Source of the DNA: Bacteroidales bacterium
Lineage (GTDB): Bacteria > Bacteroidota > Bacteroidia > Bacteroidales > Muribaculaceae
Direction: 5' to 3'
Assembly (NCBI GenBank): GCA_900755985.1
Contig: CAAEIL010000018.1
Coordinates: 1 to 6,641 of the forward strand
Length of the DNA stretch: 6,641 nt
Made by a program: the position numbers and the translations under genes. Below, in pieces: positions 1-6,142 of the stretch (position 1 is its first letter; each line of letters opens with the position of its first letter). The notes under the pieces were generated by a model that saw only the letters and a list, made by a program, of their open reading frames with translations, was not told where the DNA came from and did not search any database.

Positions 1-138
1 ACCAAGGAGCGACTTCAAGGGTATCTTGATGAGTATCATTTTCGGTTTAACCGACGAAACAATATGGATACTATCTTTGATGTGCTTATGCGGCGGGTGG
101 TGAATAACGAACCAATACGCATTAACTCAAACAATTAA
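1..138 (+). CDS. IS1595-family (ISXO2-like) transposase, C-terminal fragment
   Basis: The frame is open from base 1 to a TAA at 136-138 and gives 45 residues; the N-terminal part lies outside the window. The stretch LQGYLDEYHFRFNRRNN (residues 5-21), followed by a hydrophobic IFDVLMRRVV segment, matches the typical end of ISXO2-like DDE transposases, where a Y-x-x-E/Y-x-F-R-(F/Y)-N-R-R block follows the last catalytic acidic residue. These enzymes cut and rejoin the ends of IS1595-type elements. Only the tail is visible, so the catalytic triad, and whether the gene is intact, cannot be judged. Family assignment rests on the motif from memory; another DDE family with a similar tail is less likely. 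Confidence 0.75.
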   Translation, partial: TKERLQGYLDEYHFRFNRRNNMDTIFDVLMRRVVNNEPIRINSNN

Positions 139-163
139 CGTGGGCGCATCATCCGCCTATACC
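1..163 (+). mobile_element. Right end of an IS1595-type insertion sequence (boundary tentative)
   Basis: The transposase fragment ends at 138. Three bases later begins a GC-rich stretch (142-163, starting GGGCGCATCATCCGCC and ending in TATACC) that contrasts with the AT-rich DNA after it and sits where the right terminal inverted repeat of a compact IS is expected. The left end is outside the window, so neither the inverted repeat nor a target duplication can be confirmed. The boundary at 163 is inferred from position and composition only. Confidence 0.35.
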
Positions 164-187
164 TATCTATTTGTTTGCATCACTGAT

Positions 188-314
188 TTACAACACATTA
201 CAAGAGGATATATTTGTTACATAATTGTTACACTCTAATTTTAAGCTAATCTTATTAAATCATTTTCGCATAAATGCTACACGTACTGCATATTTTTGTA
301 ACATCTTTGCAACA
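188..314. repeat. Helically spaced TTACA / TTGTNACA-like motifs
   Basis: TTACA occurs at 188, 198, 217 and 228 (steps of 10, 19 and 11). The last two lie in identical 8-mers TTGTTACA at 214-221 and 225-232, whose starts are 11 bases apart. A second pair, TTGTAACA (296-303) and TTGCAACA (307-314), also has starts 11 bases apart. Spacing near one helical turn would put the motifs on the same DNA face, as for a protein binding cooperatively or a transposase or recombinase end. The DNA is AT-rich, so chance is a real alternative. Confidence 0.35.
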
Positions 315-475
315 TTTTTATTTTGCCACCGCCGCCCTGTAACGGCTCACTAAACGGTCGCCTGTTTTGACGGCCCGTCAGCAGTCTTAGCATTGCGCCT
401 TTCGATAGACTTTGTTGGCCTCCGACAGCCTTCCACCCCCGGCACAATGACGTGAGTACAAGCATCCGCCAGGGA

Positions 476-525
476 CTTTGTGCTCCCACTTTGTGCTCCC
501 ACGTCAGATAATTGTCAGATAATTG
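476..525. repeat. Two adjacent short tandem duplications (13 bp x2, 11 bp x2)
   Basis: TTTGTGCTCCCAC is present twice in perfect tandem (477-489 and 490-502). It is followed without a gap by GTCAGATAATT twice (503-513 and 514-524). With flanking bases the duplicated tract runs 476-525 and ends nine bases before the -33-like element of the dusB promoter. Perfect identity suggests recent replication slippage or a repaired break. The block is placed where an upstream regulator could bind, but nothing in the sequence shows a function. Confidence 0.85.
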
Positions 526-533
526 CTCCGGCG

Positions 534-566
534 TTTTGATTATTGGCGAGTAATTTTGTACCTTTG
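534..566 (+). promoter_or_regulatory. Bacteroidetes-type promoter of dusB with two abutting -7 boxes
   Basis: TAATTTTG (551-558) and TACCTTTG (559-566) both fit the Bacteroidetes -7 consensus TAnnTTTG and abut directly. A TTTTG at 534-538 can act as the -33 element for the second box, with a 20-base spacer; the first box lacks a well-placed TTG. Transcription would start a few bases after 566, leaving a leader of about 60 bases before the ATG at 634. This also shows that upstream in-frame start codons, such as the TTG at 523, are not used. Confidence 0.75.
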
Positions 567-633
567 CCTTGGTCGAGACGCTTCACAGGCAGCTTCTCCG
601 CACATTGTTATCGCAAATATACTATTTACAATC

Positions 634-1641
634 ATGACTATCGGCAATATCGAATTTGCAGACAGGCCTGTTTTCCTGGCCCCGATGGAGGATGTCACCG
701 ACGCCTCTTTTCGTCTTATATGCAAGGAGATGGGGGCGGATATGACATACACCGAATTCGTGTCGGCCGATGCACTGATACGCAACATAGCGTCGACCAC
801 ACGTAAGCTTCATATTGCCGACGGCGAACGTCCGACAGCCATACAGATATATGGTCGGGAAGTCGGACCTATGGTCGAGGCGGCACGCATTGTCGACGAA
901 GCCGGGCCTGACATTATCGACCTCAACTTCGGATGCCCTGTCAAGAAAGTCGCCGGCAAAGGTGCCGGAGCAGGACTTCTGCGGGACATTCCGCGAATGC
1001 TGGCAATTACGCGGGCCGTTGTCGACGCCGTCAGACGTCCCGTAACCGTCAAGACGCGTCTTGGCTGGGATCACAACTCGAAAATCATAGTCACACTCGC
1101 CGAGCAACTGCAAGACTGTGGCATAGCGGCACTTACAATCCACGGACGCACCCGCTCGCAGATGTACACCGGCGAAGCAGACTGGGATATGATAGCCCGC
1201 GTAAAAGCCAATCCGCGCCTTACAATTCCGGTTATCGGCAACGGTGACATCACCGACGGTGTCAAGGCCCGCGAAGCTTTTGAGCGCTCGGGGGTCGACG
1301 CGGTAATGGTAGGCCGCGCATCGATAGGCGCGCCGTGGATTTTCCGCGACATACGCCGACAGCTGGACCCTTCGTGCGCATTGCCCGACCTGAGCATGGC
1401 TGAGAAATTTGCATTGCTGCGCCGTCAGATTGCCGAAAGCGTAGCCCGAATCGACGAATATCGCGGAATCCTGCACATACGCCGCCACCTTGCCGCCTCG
1501 CCGCTGTTTAAGGCCATCCCATCGTTCCGCCCTACTCGAATTGCAATGCTGCGCGCTGCTACGCTTGACTCACTGACGGCCATTCTTGATGACGTCGAGG
1601 AGCATCTGGCCGGCGGCCGACCCTTCGGCAACGATGACTGA
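634..1641 (+). CDS. dusB: tRNA-dihydrouridine synthase, DusB type
   Basis: This 335-residue flavoenzyme reduces uridine to dihydrouridine in tRNA D-loops in the cytoplasm, using FMN and NAD(P)H. The TIM-barrel landmarks are in order: FLAPMEDVTD (14-23, FMN site), QIYG (71-74), DLNFGCPVKKV (96-106) with catalytic Cys101, VKTRLGW (139-145) with Lys140, TIHGRTR (168-174), IGNGDI (201-206) and MVGRASIGAPWIF (225-237, phosphate-binding loop). A helical tRNA-binding C-terminal domain follows, with an RRHL...FR..R pattern (283-302). The GCPVKKV version of the active site favours DusB over DusA or DusC. The ATG at 634 is chosen because it gives normal family length and lies after the promoter; the open frame extends upstream to 523 but would start before the transcription start. 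The next gene begins 71 bases on with no visible promoter or terminator, so co-transcription is likely. Confidence 0.93.
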   Translation: MTIGNIEFADRPVFLAPMEDVTDASFRLICKEMGADMTYTEFVSADALIRNIASTTRKLHIADGERPTAIQIYGREVGPMVEAARIVDEAGPDIIDLNFGCPVKKVAGKGAGAGLLRDIPRMLAITRAVVDAVRRPVTVKTRLGWDHNSKIIVTLAEQLQDCGIAALTIHGRTRSQMYTGEADWDMIARVKANPRLTIPVIGNGDITDGVKAREAFERSGVDAVMVGRASIGAPWIFRDIRRQLDPSCALPDLSMAEKFALLRRQIAESVARIDEYRGILHIRRHLAASPLFKAIPSFRPTRIAMLRAATLDSLTAILDDVEEHLAGGRPFGNDD

Positions 1642-1712
1642 AAACCACACTTACCGCCATACAAGATAAACAATTACATACTACATATACCTAAAAGCAA
1701 CAACTCTTACCC

Positions 1713-4244
1713 ATGAAAAAACTGCTATTGGCGGCACTCGGTGCCGGCATGCTTTTCGAGGCCAACGCCGAAATCAGCAGCAAAATCGAAGTCCAGGGCC
1801 GTGAGTGCACAATCCAGACACTCCAGACACGACCAATCGGTCCCGGTGCTACCTACTACCGTTACCGCGTGCCCGAATTCCCGCTCAACATCAACATGGT
1901 GCGCGTAGACATGCGCAACCCTTATGTCAAAATCGAGACGTCGCTGCCCAAGGACCTGTCCCAGGGTACCGAGCTGCTTACCGAAGCCGCCAAACGTTAC
2001 GACTCGAAGAACCACCATGCCATCACGGCGCAGAACTCCAACTTCTGGATAGTGTCGTCGCAGGAGATGTGGAACGCCTACGGAGCGTCGACCCACGGCG
2101 TGTCCTTGCGCAACGGCATGATGTCAATCGACGCCAAGTCCTATCCGTTCTGGTGGTGGTGGGACACCATGTCGGCAGGTATTGTCTCGGTGTCGCCCGA
2201 TAACAAAATATTCATTGACCTGTGCCGGACCGAACAGACATTCACCACCGCAAAGCTGGGCAAACGCGATTTTGCCAGCTGCAACAAAGGCTTCCGCGAG
2301 AACGAAGTCGGCATATACACGCCATATTTCGGGCCTACCCGGCAGTTCATACCCCTCGAAGGCTCGCAGAAAGAAGTTTATAACATCGATGAAAATTCGG
2401 ACTGCGTAGAAGTCCTGTGCACCATTGGCGAGGGTGAAACATGGATGGGCGGCCGTGACATCCGGTTCAAGGTCGCCGAAGTACGCCATAGCAAAGGCCG
2501 CGGAACAATAGGAAGCTACGACCTGGCCCTTGTCAGCCGCGATCAGGAACTTGCCAAGCTCGAACCGGGCGACGACCTCATGCTCAACTACAGCTGGACA
2601 TTCGACCCCGACGGGCAGCCCGTCAAGCCCCTTGTCGAGCAGGCTGTAGCCGGCAACATGATGGTGATGCGCCATGGACAAATCACCGAGCAAAACTCCT
2701 GGGACGGTTACAACACAATGGTTTACTCGCGTGCGGCATACGGCGTCAGCGAGGACGGCAATACGCTGTACATGATGACCATAGACAAGTCCAACGACCA
2801 GGTCTACGGAAACTCGGTAGGCTGTACCACAGCCGACATGTGCGACATCGTACGCAGCCTGGGAGTCTGGAACCTGATCAATGTCGACGCCGGCGGCTCG
2901 GCCATGCTCATGGTCGACGGCGCAATCATCAACCGTACTACCGAAGGTTCACCCCGTCAGGTTGGTAACGGTTGGATGGTGTTCAACACCGCACCCGACG
3001 ATGACACCGAAATCGCAGCACTCGAGTTCTATGACATAGACCTCCAGGCCCCGACAAACACTCTGTACTCGCCGCGTGTGATAGCCCTCAACCAATACGG
3101 CACCGTCCTCGACAACGACTTCCGCGACTTCACAGTCACCGTTGACGCGTCCTTAGGCACCGGCGCCGGCAATGCATTCCAGGCCTCCGAGCAACCCGAC
3201 GAGGGCACCATCACCATATCTACCGCCAACGGCATCAGCCGCTCGCGGACAATCAAGATTGTCAACTCGACACCTTCGCTCGTACGCGACTACGTAGTAC
3301 TTGACGCAGCACACTCATATCCCATTGAAGTCACAACCGACTTCGCAGGCAAGACTTATAGTTACAATCCCGCTATCGTCTCATGGACCTCGGACAAGCC
3401 CGAAGTGGCCTATGTCGACGCCGACGGCGTACTCCGTCCGGTTGCAAACGGTATCGCAACCATCAATGGCAAGCTCAACGAGATGGACCGGAACATCACT
3501 GTCAGCGTCGAAAATGCCGCCGAGCCCACCATGTCGCTCATTGGCGAATGGACATCATGGTCGCCCAAGAGCGTCACAGGCATCAAAGACCTGACATTAG
3601 GCGCCGACGGAACCCTCAACTATACTTACAACTCGGTGCGAGGCCGCGCGTGGGTCTCGCTCAACAAAGACATGACTATCTACGGATGCCCCGAGCATGT
3701 CGTATTGGAATTTGAAAGTTCGATGCCTGTAAACGAAGTCGAAATCGACCTCCATATATATGGCGACGACAGAGGCAAGACCACCTACGTTCCCGAAACA
3801 GAAATCGCAGGCGGCACTCCGTCCAGGATAAGCTTCGACATTTCACAGTTAGGCGACATCGCCGACTCGCGCATATATCCGCTGAAAATGTCCACAATCA
3901 AACTGTATTCGCCGGTGGGAACACAATACAAGGGCACGCAGTACACGAAAATCAAATCGCTGTACGCCGAATATGCCACCGGAGGCGACGTTGACAATAT
4001 CATCACGGACGACCGCGGCATCCTTGTCAGCCCGAATCCCGTCGAGGCTTCGGGCACAATTCGTGTCAGTGCGCCATCGCCTCTCATCAACATCGAGATC
4101 TATGACATGTCAGGGCGCCTGATTCGAAGCGCTGCCCTCAGCGGCAACACCGCCTCGCTCGAAGCTCCCTCTTTGCCCGGCACATACGTTGTACGCGCTG
4201 TGTCGGCCAACACCGCGGCGACCTCTCTTATCATAGTCCGCTGA
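1713..4244 (+). CDS. Secreted phosphodiester glycosidase (NAGPA/DUF2233 family) with T9SS sorting tail
   Basis: This is an 843-residue exported protein. A signal peptide covers about residues 1-19 (MKKLLLAALGAGML..., cleavage likely after EANA). Residues about 95-425 fit the NAGPA-type phosphodiester glycosidase domain: AITAQNSNFW (103-112), SRAAYGVSEDGNTLYMMTID (339-358), LINVDAGGSAMLMVDG (388-403) and NRTTEGSPRQVGNGWMVF (407-424). These match the family's R-T/A-A-x-G, D-G-G-G-S and N...R-x-V-x-N blocks, with DAGGS in place of DGGGS. The human member removes GlcNAc from a phosphodiester; bacterial substrates are mostly unknown. Residues about 525-600 look like an Ig-like BIG2 domain (VSWTSDKPEVAYVDADGV), and about 605-755 like a beta-sandwich, perhaps carbohydrate-binding. 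Residues about 768-843 are a type A T9SS tail (SPNP, IEIYDMSGRLIR, LPGTYVVRAV, ending in SLIIVR), so the protein is probably released or anchored at the cell surface. FWWWWD (146-151) is an unusual aromatic cluster. Substrate is not predictable. Confidence 0.88.
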   Translation: MKKLLLAALGAGMLFEANAEISSKIEVQGRECTIQTLQTRPIGPGATYYRYRVPEFPLNINMVRVDMRNPYVKIETSLPKDLSQGTELLTEAAKRYDSKNHHAITAQNSNFWIVSSQEMWNAYGASTHGVSLRNGMMSIDAKSYPFWWWWDTMSAGIVSVSPDNKIFIDLCRTEQTFTTAKLGKRDFASCNKGFRENEVGIYTPYFGPTRQFIPLEGSQKEVYNIDENSDCVEVLCTIGEGETWMGGRDIRFKVAEVRHSKGRGTIGSYDLALVSRDQELAKLEPGDDLMLNYSWTFDPDGQPVKPLVEQAVAGNMMVMRHGQITEQNSWDGYNTMVYSRAAYGVSEDGNTLYMMTIDKSNDQVYGNSVGCTTADMCDIVRSLGVWNLINVDAGGSAMLMVDGAIINRTTEGSPRQVGNGWMVFNTAPDDDTEIAALEFYDIDLQAPTNTLYSPRVIALNQYGTVLDNDFRDFTVTVDASLGTGAGNAFQASEQPDEGTITISTANGISRSRTIKIVNSTPSLVRDYVVLDAAHSYPIEVTTDFAGKTYSYNPAIVSWTSDKPEVAYVDADGVLRPVANGIATINGKLNEMDRNITVSVENAAEPTMSLIGEWTSWSPKSVTGIKDLTLGADGTLNYTYNSVRGRAWVSLNKDMTIYGCPEHVVLEFESSMPVNEVEIDLHIYGDDRGKTTYVPETEIAGGTPSRISFDISQLGDIADSRIYPLKMSTIKLYSPVGTQYKGTQYTKIKSLYAEYATGGDVDNIITDDRGILVSPNPVEASGTIRVSAPSPLINIEIYDMSGRLIRSAALSGNTASLEAPSLPGTYVVRAVSANTAATSLIIVR

Positions 4245-4267
4245 GACATCTGTCAGTATCTTATACG

Positions 4268-4310
4268 CCGGGGCCGTCCGTATTCAGGATGGTCCCGGTT
4301 GCTTTACTTC
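4268..4310 (+). terminator. Hairpin terminator after the phosphodiester glycosidase
   Basis: A 12-bp stem (4268-4279 with 4287-4298) starts CCGGGGCC and pairs fully if two G-U wobbles are allowed, around a 7-base loop. It is followed by a moderately T-rich stretch, TTGCTTTACTT. It begins 24 bases after the stop codon. The T tract is interrupted, so termination may be partial. Confidence 0.7.
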
Positions 4311-4429
4311 CGGGGCACAAACAACAGGGTTTAAACGCACAGCTGCTCTTTTAAGATTATTTATGTAACTATCGTTCAGTAGGTTAAATATAGTTAAGAC
4401 GCAATGTCCAAATAAACATATTTCCGGAA

Positions 4430-4466
4430 GCAGGGTCTTAGAGACAGAACATTCGATAAACCCTGC
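4430..4466 (+). other. Possible leader hairpin before the LTxxQ gene
   Basis: GCAGGGT (4430-4436) and ACCCTGC (4460-4466) can form a perfect 7-bp stem with a 23-base loop, about 67 bases before the start codon at 4533. Just upstream is the 8-base palindrome TTCCGGAA (4422-4429). No TAnnTTTG box was found between the preceding terminator and the gene, so the promoter position is unknown and the hairpin may lie in the leader RNA or overlap an operator. No known riboswitch pattern was recognised. Confidence 0.3.
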
Positions 4467-4532
4467 ATCTGATTTGAAAATTTCAGACACAAATCGACAA
4501 TAACAAAAACTATAAATAAACCACTAAAAACA

Positions 4533-5090
4533 ATGCACATGAACAAGAAAATTTTAGGTTTGGCATTATCAGCCATCTCGCTCGTCGCTATCAGCAGCAA
4601 CGCCCGGACAAACCCGGACAACAACACAAACGCATGCACCGCACAGAACGCCGGATGCGTAAAAACCGACAAGAATACCAAATGTCAGCAGGACTGTCTC
4701 TTCGAAGGTATCGACCTCACCGATGCGCAGAAAACCCAACTTCGTCAGCTCAACGAAAAACGCAAAGCCGACCGCATCTCTAAAGCCCGCAACTCGCCTG
4801 ACAACAAGAAAGTTGACAGCAAAGACAAAAACGTGCGCGACAACAAAGACCGCGCCGAAGAACGTAAAATGCGAGCCGAAGAACGCCGGGCCGACCGCAA
4901 GGCTTATCTTGCCGAAGTCAAGAAAATAATTGGCGCTGACAATTATGTCATCTTCCTCGAAAACATGTATGTCAACGGCGGTGCACACCACGGTAAAATG
5001 GCTTTTGGCAAAGACCGCAGCCAGCGTCACGGCAAAATGGCATTCGGCAAAGACCGCAGTCGCAAAAGCCGGCAGAAGCAAATCCAATGA
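4533..5090 (+). CDS. Periplasmic Spy/CpxP-like LTxxQ protein, probably frameshifted at its end
   Basis: The frame gives 185 residues from the ATG at 4533, or 183 from the in-frame ATG at 4539, which gives the more typical signal-peptide start MNKKILGLALSA. The signal peptide likely ends near SSNA (residue 24), placing the protein in the periplasm. Four cysteines (35, 42, 51, 55) precede the LTDAQ motif (62-66), which fits the LTxxQ signature of Spy/CpxP-type helical proteins. A long charged helix (about 64-130) and a conserved-looking KKIIGADNYVIFLENMYVN end (130-148) follow. Relatives act as periplasmic chaperones or envelope/metal-stress sensors; that role here is inference. The C-terminus holds two copies of HGKMAFGKDRS, then only seven residues (SRQKQIQ) to the TGA. 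A one-base shift at the AAAA run 5064-5067 would instead extend the protein by 29 basic residues. The gene has its own terminator. Confidence 0.75.
   Translation: MHMNKKILGLALSAISLVAISSNARTNPDNNTNACTAQNAGCVKTDKNTKCQQDCLFEGIDLTDAQKTQLRQLNEKRKADRISKARNSPDNKKVDSKDKNVRDNKDRAEERKMRAEERRADRKAYLAEVKKIIGADNYVIFLENMYVNGGAHHGKMAFGKDRSQRHGKMAFGKDRSRKSRQKQIQ
4989..5066 (+). repeat. In-frame 39-bp duplication encoding HGKMAFGKDRS twice
   Basis: Two 39-base units (4989-5027 and 5028-5066) encode HGKMAFGKDRSQR and HGKMAFGKDRSRK. The first 11 residues are identical, although four codons differ silently (GGT/GGC, GCT/GCA, TTT/TTC, AGC/AGT). Silent differences with an unchanged peptide imply an old duplication kept by selection on the protein. 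The units are rich in Lys, Arg, Met and His, and AHHGK precedes the first copy, so metal binding is conceivable but not shown. Confidence 0.85.
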
Positions 5091-5157
5091 CAAGCGGGAA
5101 CAACGTCGCAACGACGCACCCGCAAACGATTCCAAGACCCGGTCTCCCAAAGTCTGA
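5064..5157 (+). other. Out-of-frame 3' continuation of the LTxxQ gene
   Basis: If one A of the AAAA run at 5064-5067 is skipped or removed, the reading frame joins a stretch of 29 codons (5068-5154) ending at TGA 5155-5157. It encodes a Lys/Arg/Ser/Asn/Asp-rich tail (starting AGRSKSNDKREQ, ending TRSPKV) whose composition matches the basic repeat before it. The downstream terminator starts 33 bases after this stop, a more usual distance than the 100 bases after the in-frame stop. It may be an assembly error, a recent indel or a recoding site; the sequence alone cannot tell. Confidence 0.5.
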
Positions 5158-5190
5158 GTCCAGAATCCTTCCAAGCTATACTGCACAAAT

Positions 5191-5230
5191 AAATTCCCGA
5201 TTGCCCTCATGGCCACAGGGAATTTTTTTT
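5191..5230 (+). terminator. Rho-independent terminator after the LTxxQ gene
   Basis: AAATTCCC (5191-5198) pairs with GGGAATTT (5218-5225). The 19-base interior can form a small inner GCC/GGC stem. The T run continues to 5230 (eight Ts from 5223) and is followed by GTTTT. This is a clear terminator for the gene ending at 5090 or, if frameshifted, 5157. Confidence 0.85.
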
Positions 5231-5305
5231 GTTTTAAAGCCCTCATCCGGCAACTTCGCAGGGCCGTTATGGAGCAGCAATTTTTTTATGATACGAAATT
5301 TTATC

Positions 5306-5313
5306 TAATTTTG
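5306..5313 (+). promoter_or_regulatory. Bacteroidetes -7 box (TAATTTTG) for the lipoprotein gene
   Basis: TAATTTTG is a full match to TAnnTTTG and is followed by TACC, as at the dusB promoter. A clear TTG -33 element is absent; only a T-rich stretch (5281-5287) lies upstream. Transcription would start near 5319, giving a leader of about 115 bases before the ATG at 5434. It lies after the 5191-5230 terminator, so the lipoprotein gene appears to be its own unit. Confidence 0.6.
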
Positions 5314-5433
5314 TACCAGAACACAAGCATCAGGTCCGGATAAAATCAGTCCTGTCCAAAACTCTTTCCGGCAATATCCAATTGCACACCAGACAATATT
5401 AAAGCGTATTTTTCATATTTACATTACTTACTC

Positions 5434-5973
5434 ATGACCAAATCATTCAAATTGTTAGCGGCATTAATCCTTGTCCTTTTGCCCGCAATGCTTGGCAGTT
5501 GCAGCGACAAAAAATCCGACGAACCCGTTCAGCCGGCCCAAGATGTCGCAATCCTAAAAAAATTCTCGCCCCATTCGACAATTTTTGCAAAATACATCAT
5601 GCAGCCATTCAACTACGAAGCCATAAACTCCGTGCTGAGCCTACCATCGCCGCTTGTAGTCAATTCGGCCGAAGAAATTCCTTCTATTTACTTTATCAAA
5701 AACGATTTCGACGACGTTGATTTCAGCCGTTATTCGCTGATATTCAATTTTCGTCTTACCACATTTACCACCAATGGATATGAATACACTCTGACACGAC
5801 AGGGCAACAAGTATCACTGGCATCTGGAGTGCAAGAACGTAAAGCCGATAGATGACAGCAACTACGTAATCCGCCGCGATGTCATCATGGTCGAAAAGCT
5901 CCCCGCCGACGCCAAAGTGGAATTTAGTTCCAATCCCGCTTTCCTGACCACCAATCACATAATCCCGGACTGA
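5434..5973 (+). CDS. Lipoprotein of unknown function
   Basis: This 179-residue protein has a short basic N-terminus, a hydrophobic segment (7-20) and a lipobox LGSC with the lipidated cysteine at 23. The residues after it (SDKKSDE) are charged and partly acidic, resembling the Bacteroidetes signal that sends lipoproteins to the cell surface, so an outer-membrane location is likely; surface exposure is a guess. The remaining 150 residues look like one compact alpha/beta or beta-rich domain, with a Phe/Tyr-rich middle (IPSIYFIKNDFDDVDFSRYS, 83-102), a beta pattern around 104-135 (FNFRLTTFTT...KYHWHLECK) and a charged strand (VIRRDVIMVEKLP, 144-156). I recognise no catalytic motif or named family. 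It has its own promoter and a terminator downstream, so its neighbours give no functional clue. The ATG at 5434 is the only start that keeps the signal peptide at the N-terminus. Confidence 0.8.
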   Translation: MTKSFKLLAALILVLLPAMLGSCSDKKSDEPVQPAQDVAILKKFSPHSTIFAKYIMQPFNYEAINSVLSLPSPLVVNSAEEIPSIYFIKNDFDDVDFSRYSLIFNFRLTTFTTNGYEYTLTRQGNKYHWHLECKNVKPIDDSNYVIRRDVIMVEKLPADAKVEFSSNPAFLTTNHIIPD

Positions 5974-6079
5974 CTTCCGAAGTATACACTACACACCATT
6001 TTTCCTCCTTATATTGACCTTTATGCGACTATAAGTCGGGCAATACCGCCCTCGCCTCTTGTGGCATCTTCTCTTGCAT

Positions 6080-6134
6080 CATAAAAATTAAAGGCGCCCG
6101 GTCCTTAAGATGGGGGGCGCCTTTGATTTTTATG
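6080..6134. terminator. Bidirectional terminator between the lipoprotein gene and mdh
   Basis: A 20-bp stem (6080-6099 with 6115-6134) has a single G-U/T-C position and a 15-base loop. Its core is AAAGGCGCC/GGCGCCTTT, with A-rich 5' and T-rich 3' flanks (ATTTTTATG), so it has U tracts on both strands. It sits between two converging genes and can end transcription of both. Confidence 0.9.
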
Positions 6135-6142
6135 CTATATCG

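Larger units (their letters stand above)
139..533. other. Intergenic spacer between the IS end and the dusB promoter
   Basis: This stretch of about 395 bases has no convincing gene. It splits into an AT-rich half (about 164-325) with spaced TTACA-type motifs and a GC-richer half (about 326-502). The second half holds a small perfect inverted repeat, TGACG-gcc-CGTCA (368-380), and ends in two tandem duplications. A 70-codon frame is open on the minus strand (489 to 277, GTG start). It is rich in Arg/Gly/Gln, lacks a domain I recognise and starts inside the tandem repeat, so I do not call it a gene. No tRNA-like cloverleaf and no strong terminator after the transposase were seen. Confidence 0.6.

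Noticed and set aside
277..489. 70-residue minus-strand open frame
   Set aside because: It has a GTG start inside a tandem repeat, no promoter match, no recognised domain and odd composition. It is kept only as a lead, not as a gene.
523..633. Longer N-terminus for dusB from a TTG at 523
   Set aside because: It would start upstream of the promoter at 534-566, and the 37 extra residues do not resemble Dus proteins; the ATG at 634 gives normal family length.
622..1488. 288-codon minus-strand frame antisense to dusB
   Set aside because: It lies fully inside a well-supported gene and has Cys/Tyr/Arg-rich non-protein-like composition, a usual shadow of GC-rich coding DNA.
2124..2693. 189-codon minus-strand frame inside the glycosidase gene
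   Set aside because: It overlaps the conserved NAGPA domain coding sequence and shows no domain of its own.
4555..4562. TAGGTTTG matching the -7 consensus
   Set aside because: It lies within the signal-peptide codons of the LTxxQ gene and no gene starts suitably downstream.
4569..5246. 225-codon minus-strand frame over the LTxxQ gene
   Set aside because: Its Phe/Val/Ala-rich product mirrors the Lys/Asp-rich sense codons, and it runs through the terminator at 5191-5230.
6026..6038. Perfect small hairpin CGACT-ATA-AGTCG after the lipoprotein gene
   Set aside because: The stem has only five pairs and no T tract, and the strong terminator at 6080-6134 already explains the end of the unit.
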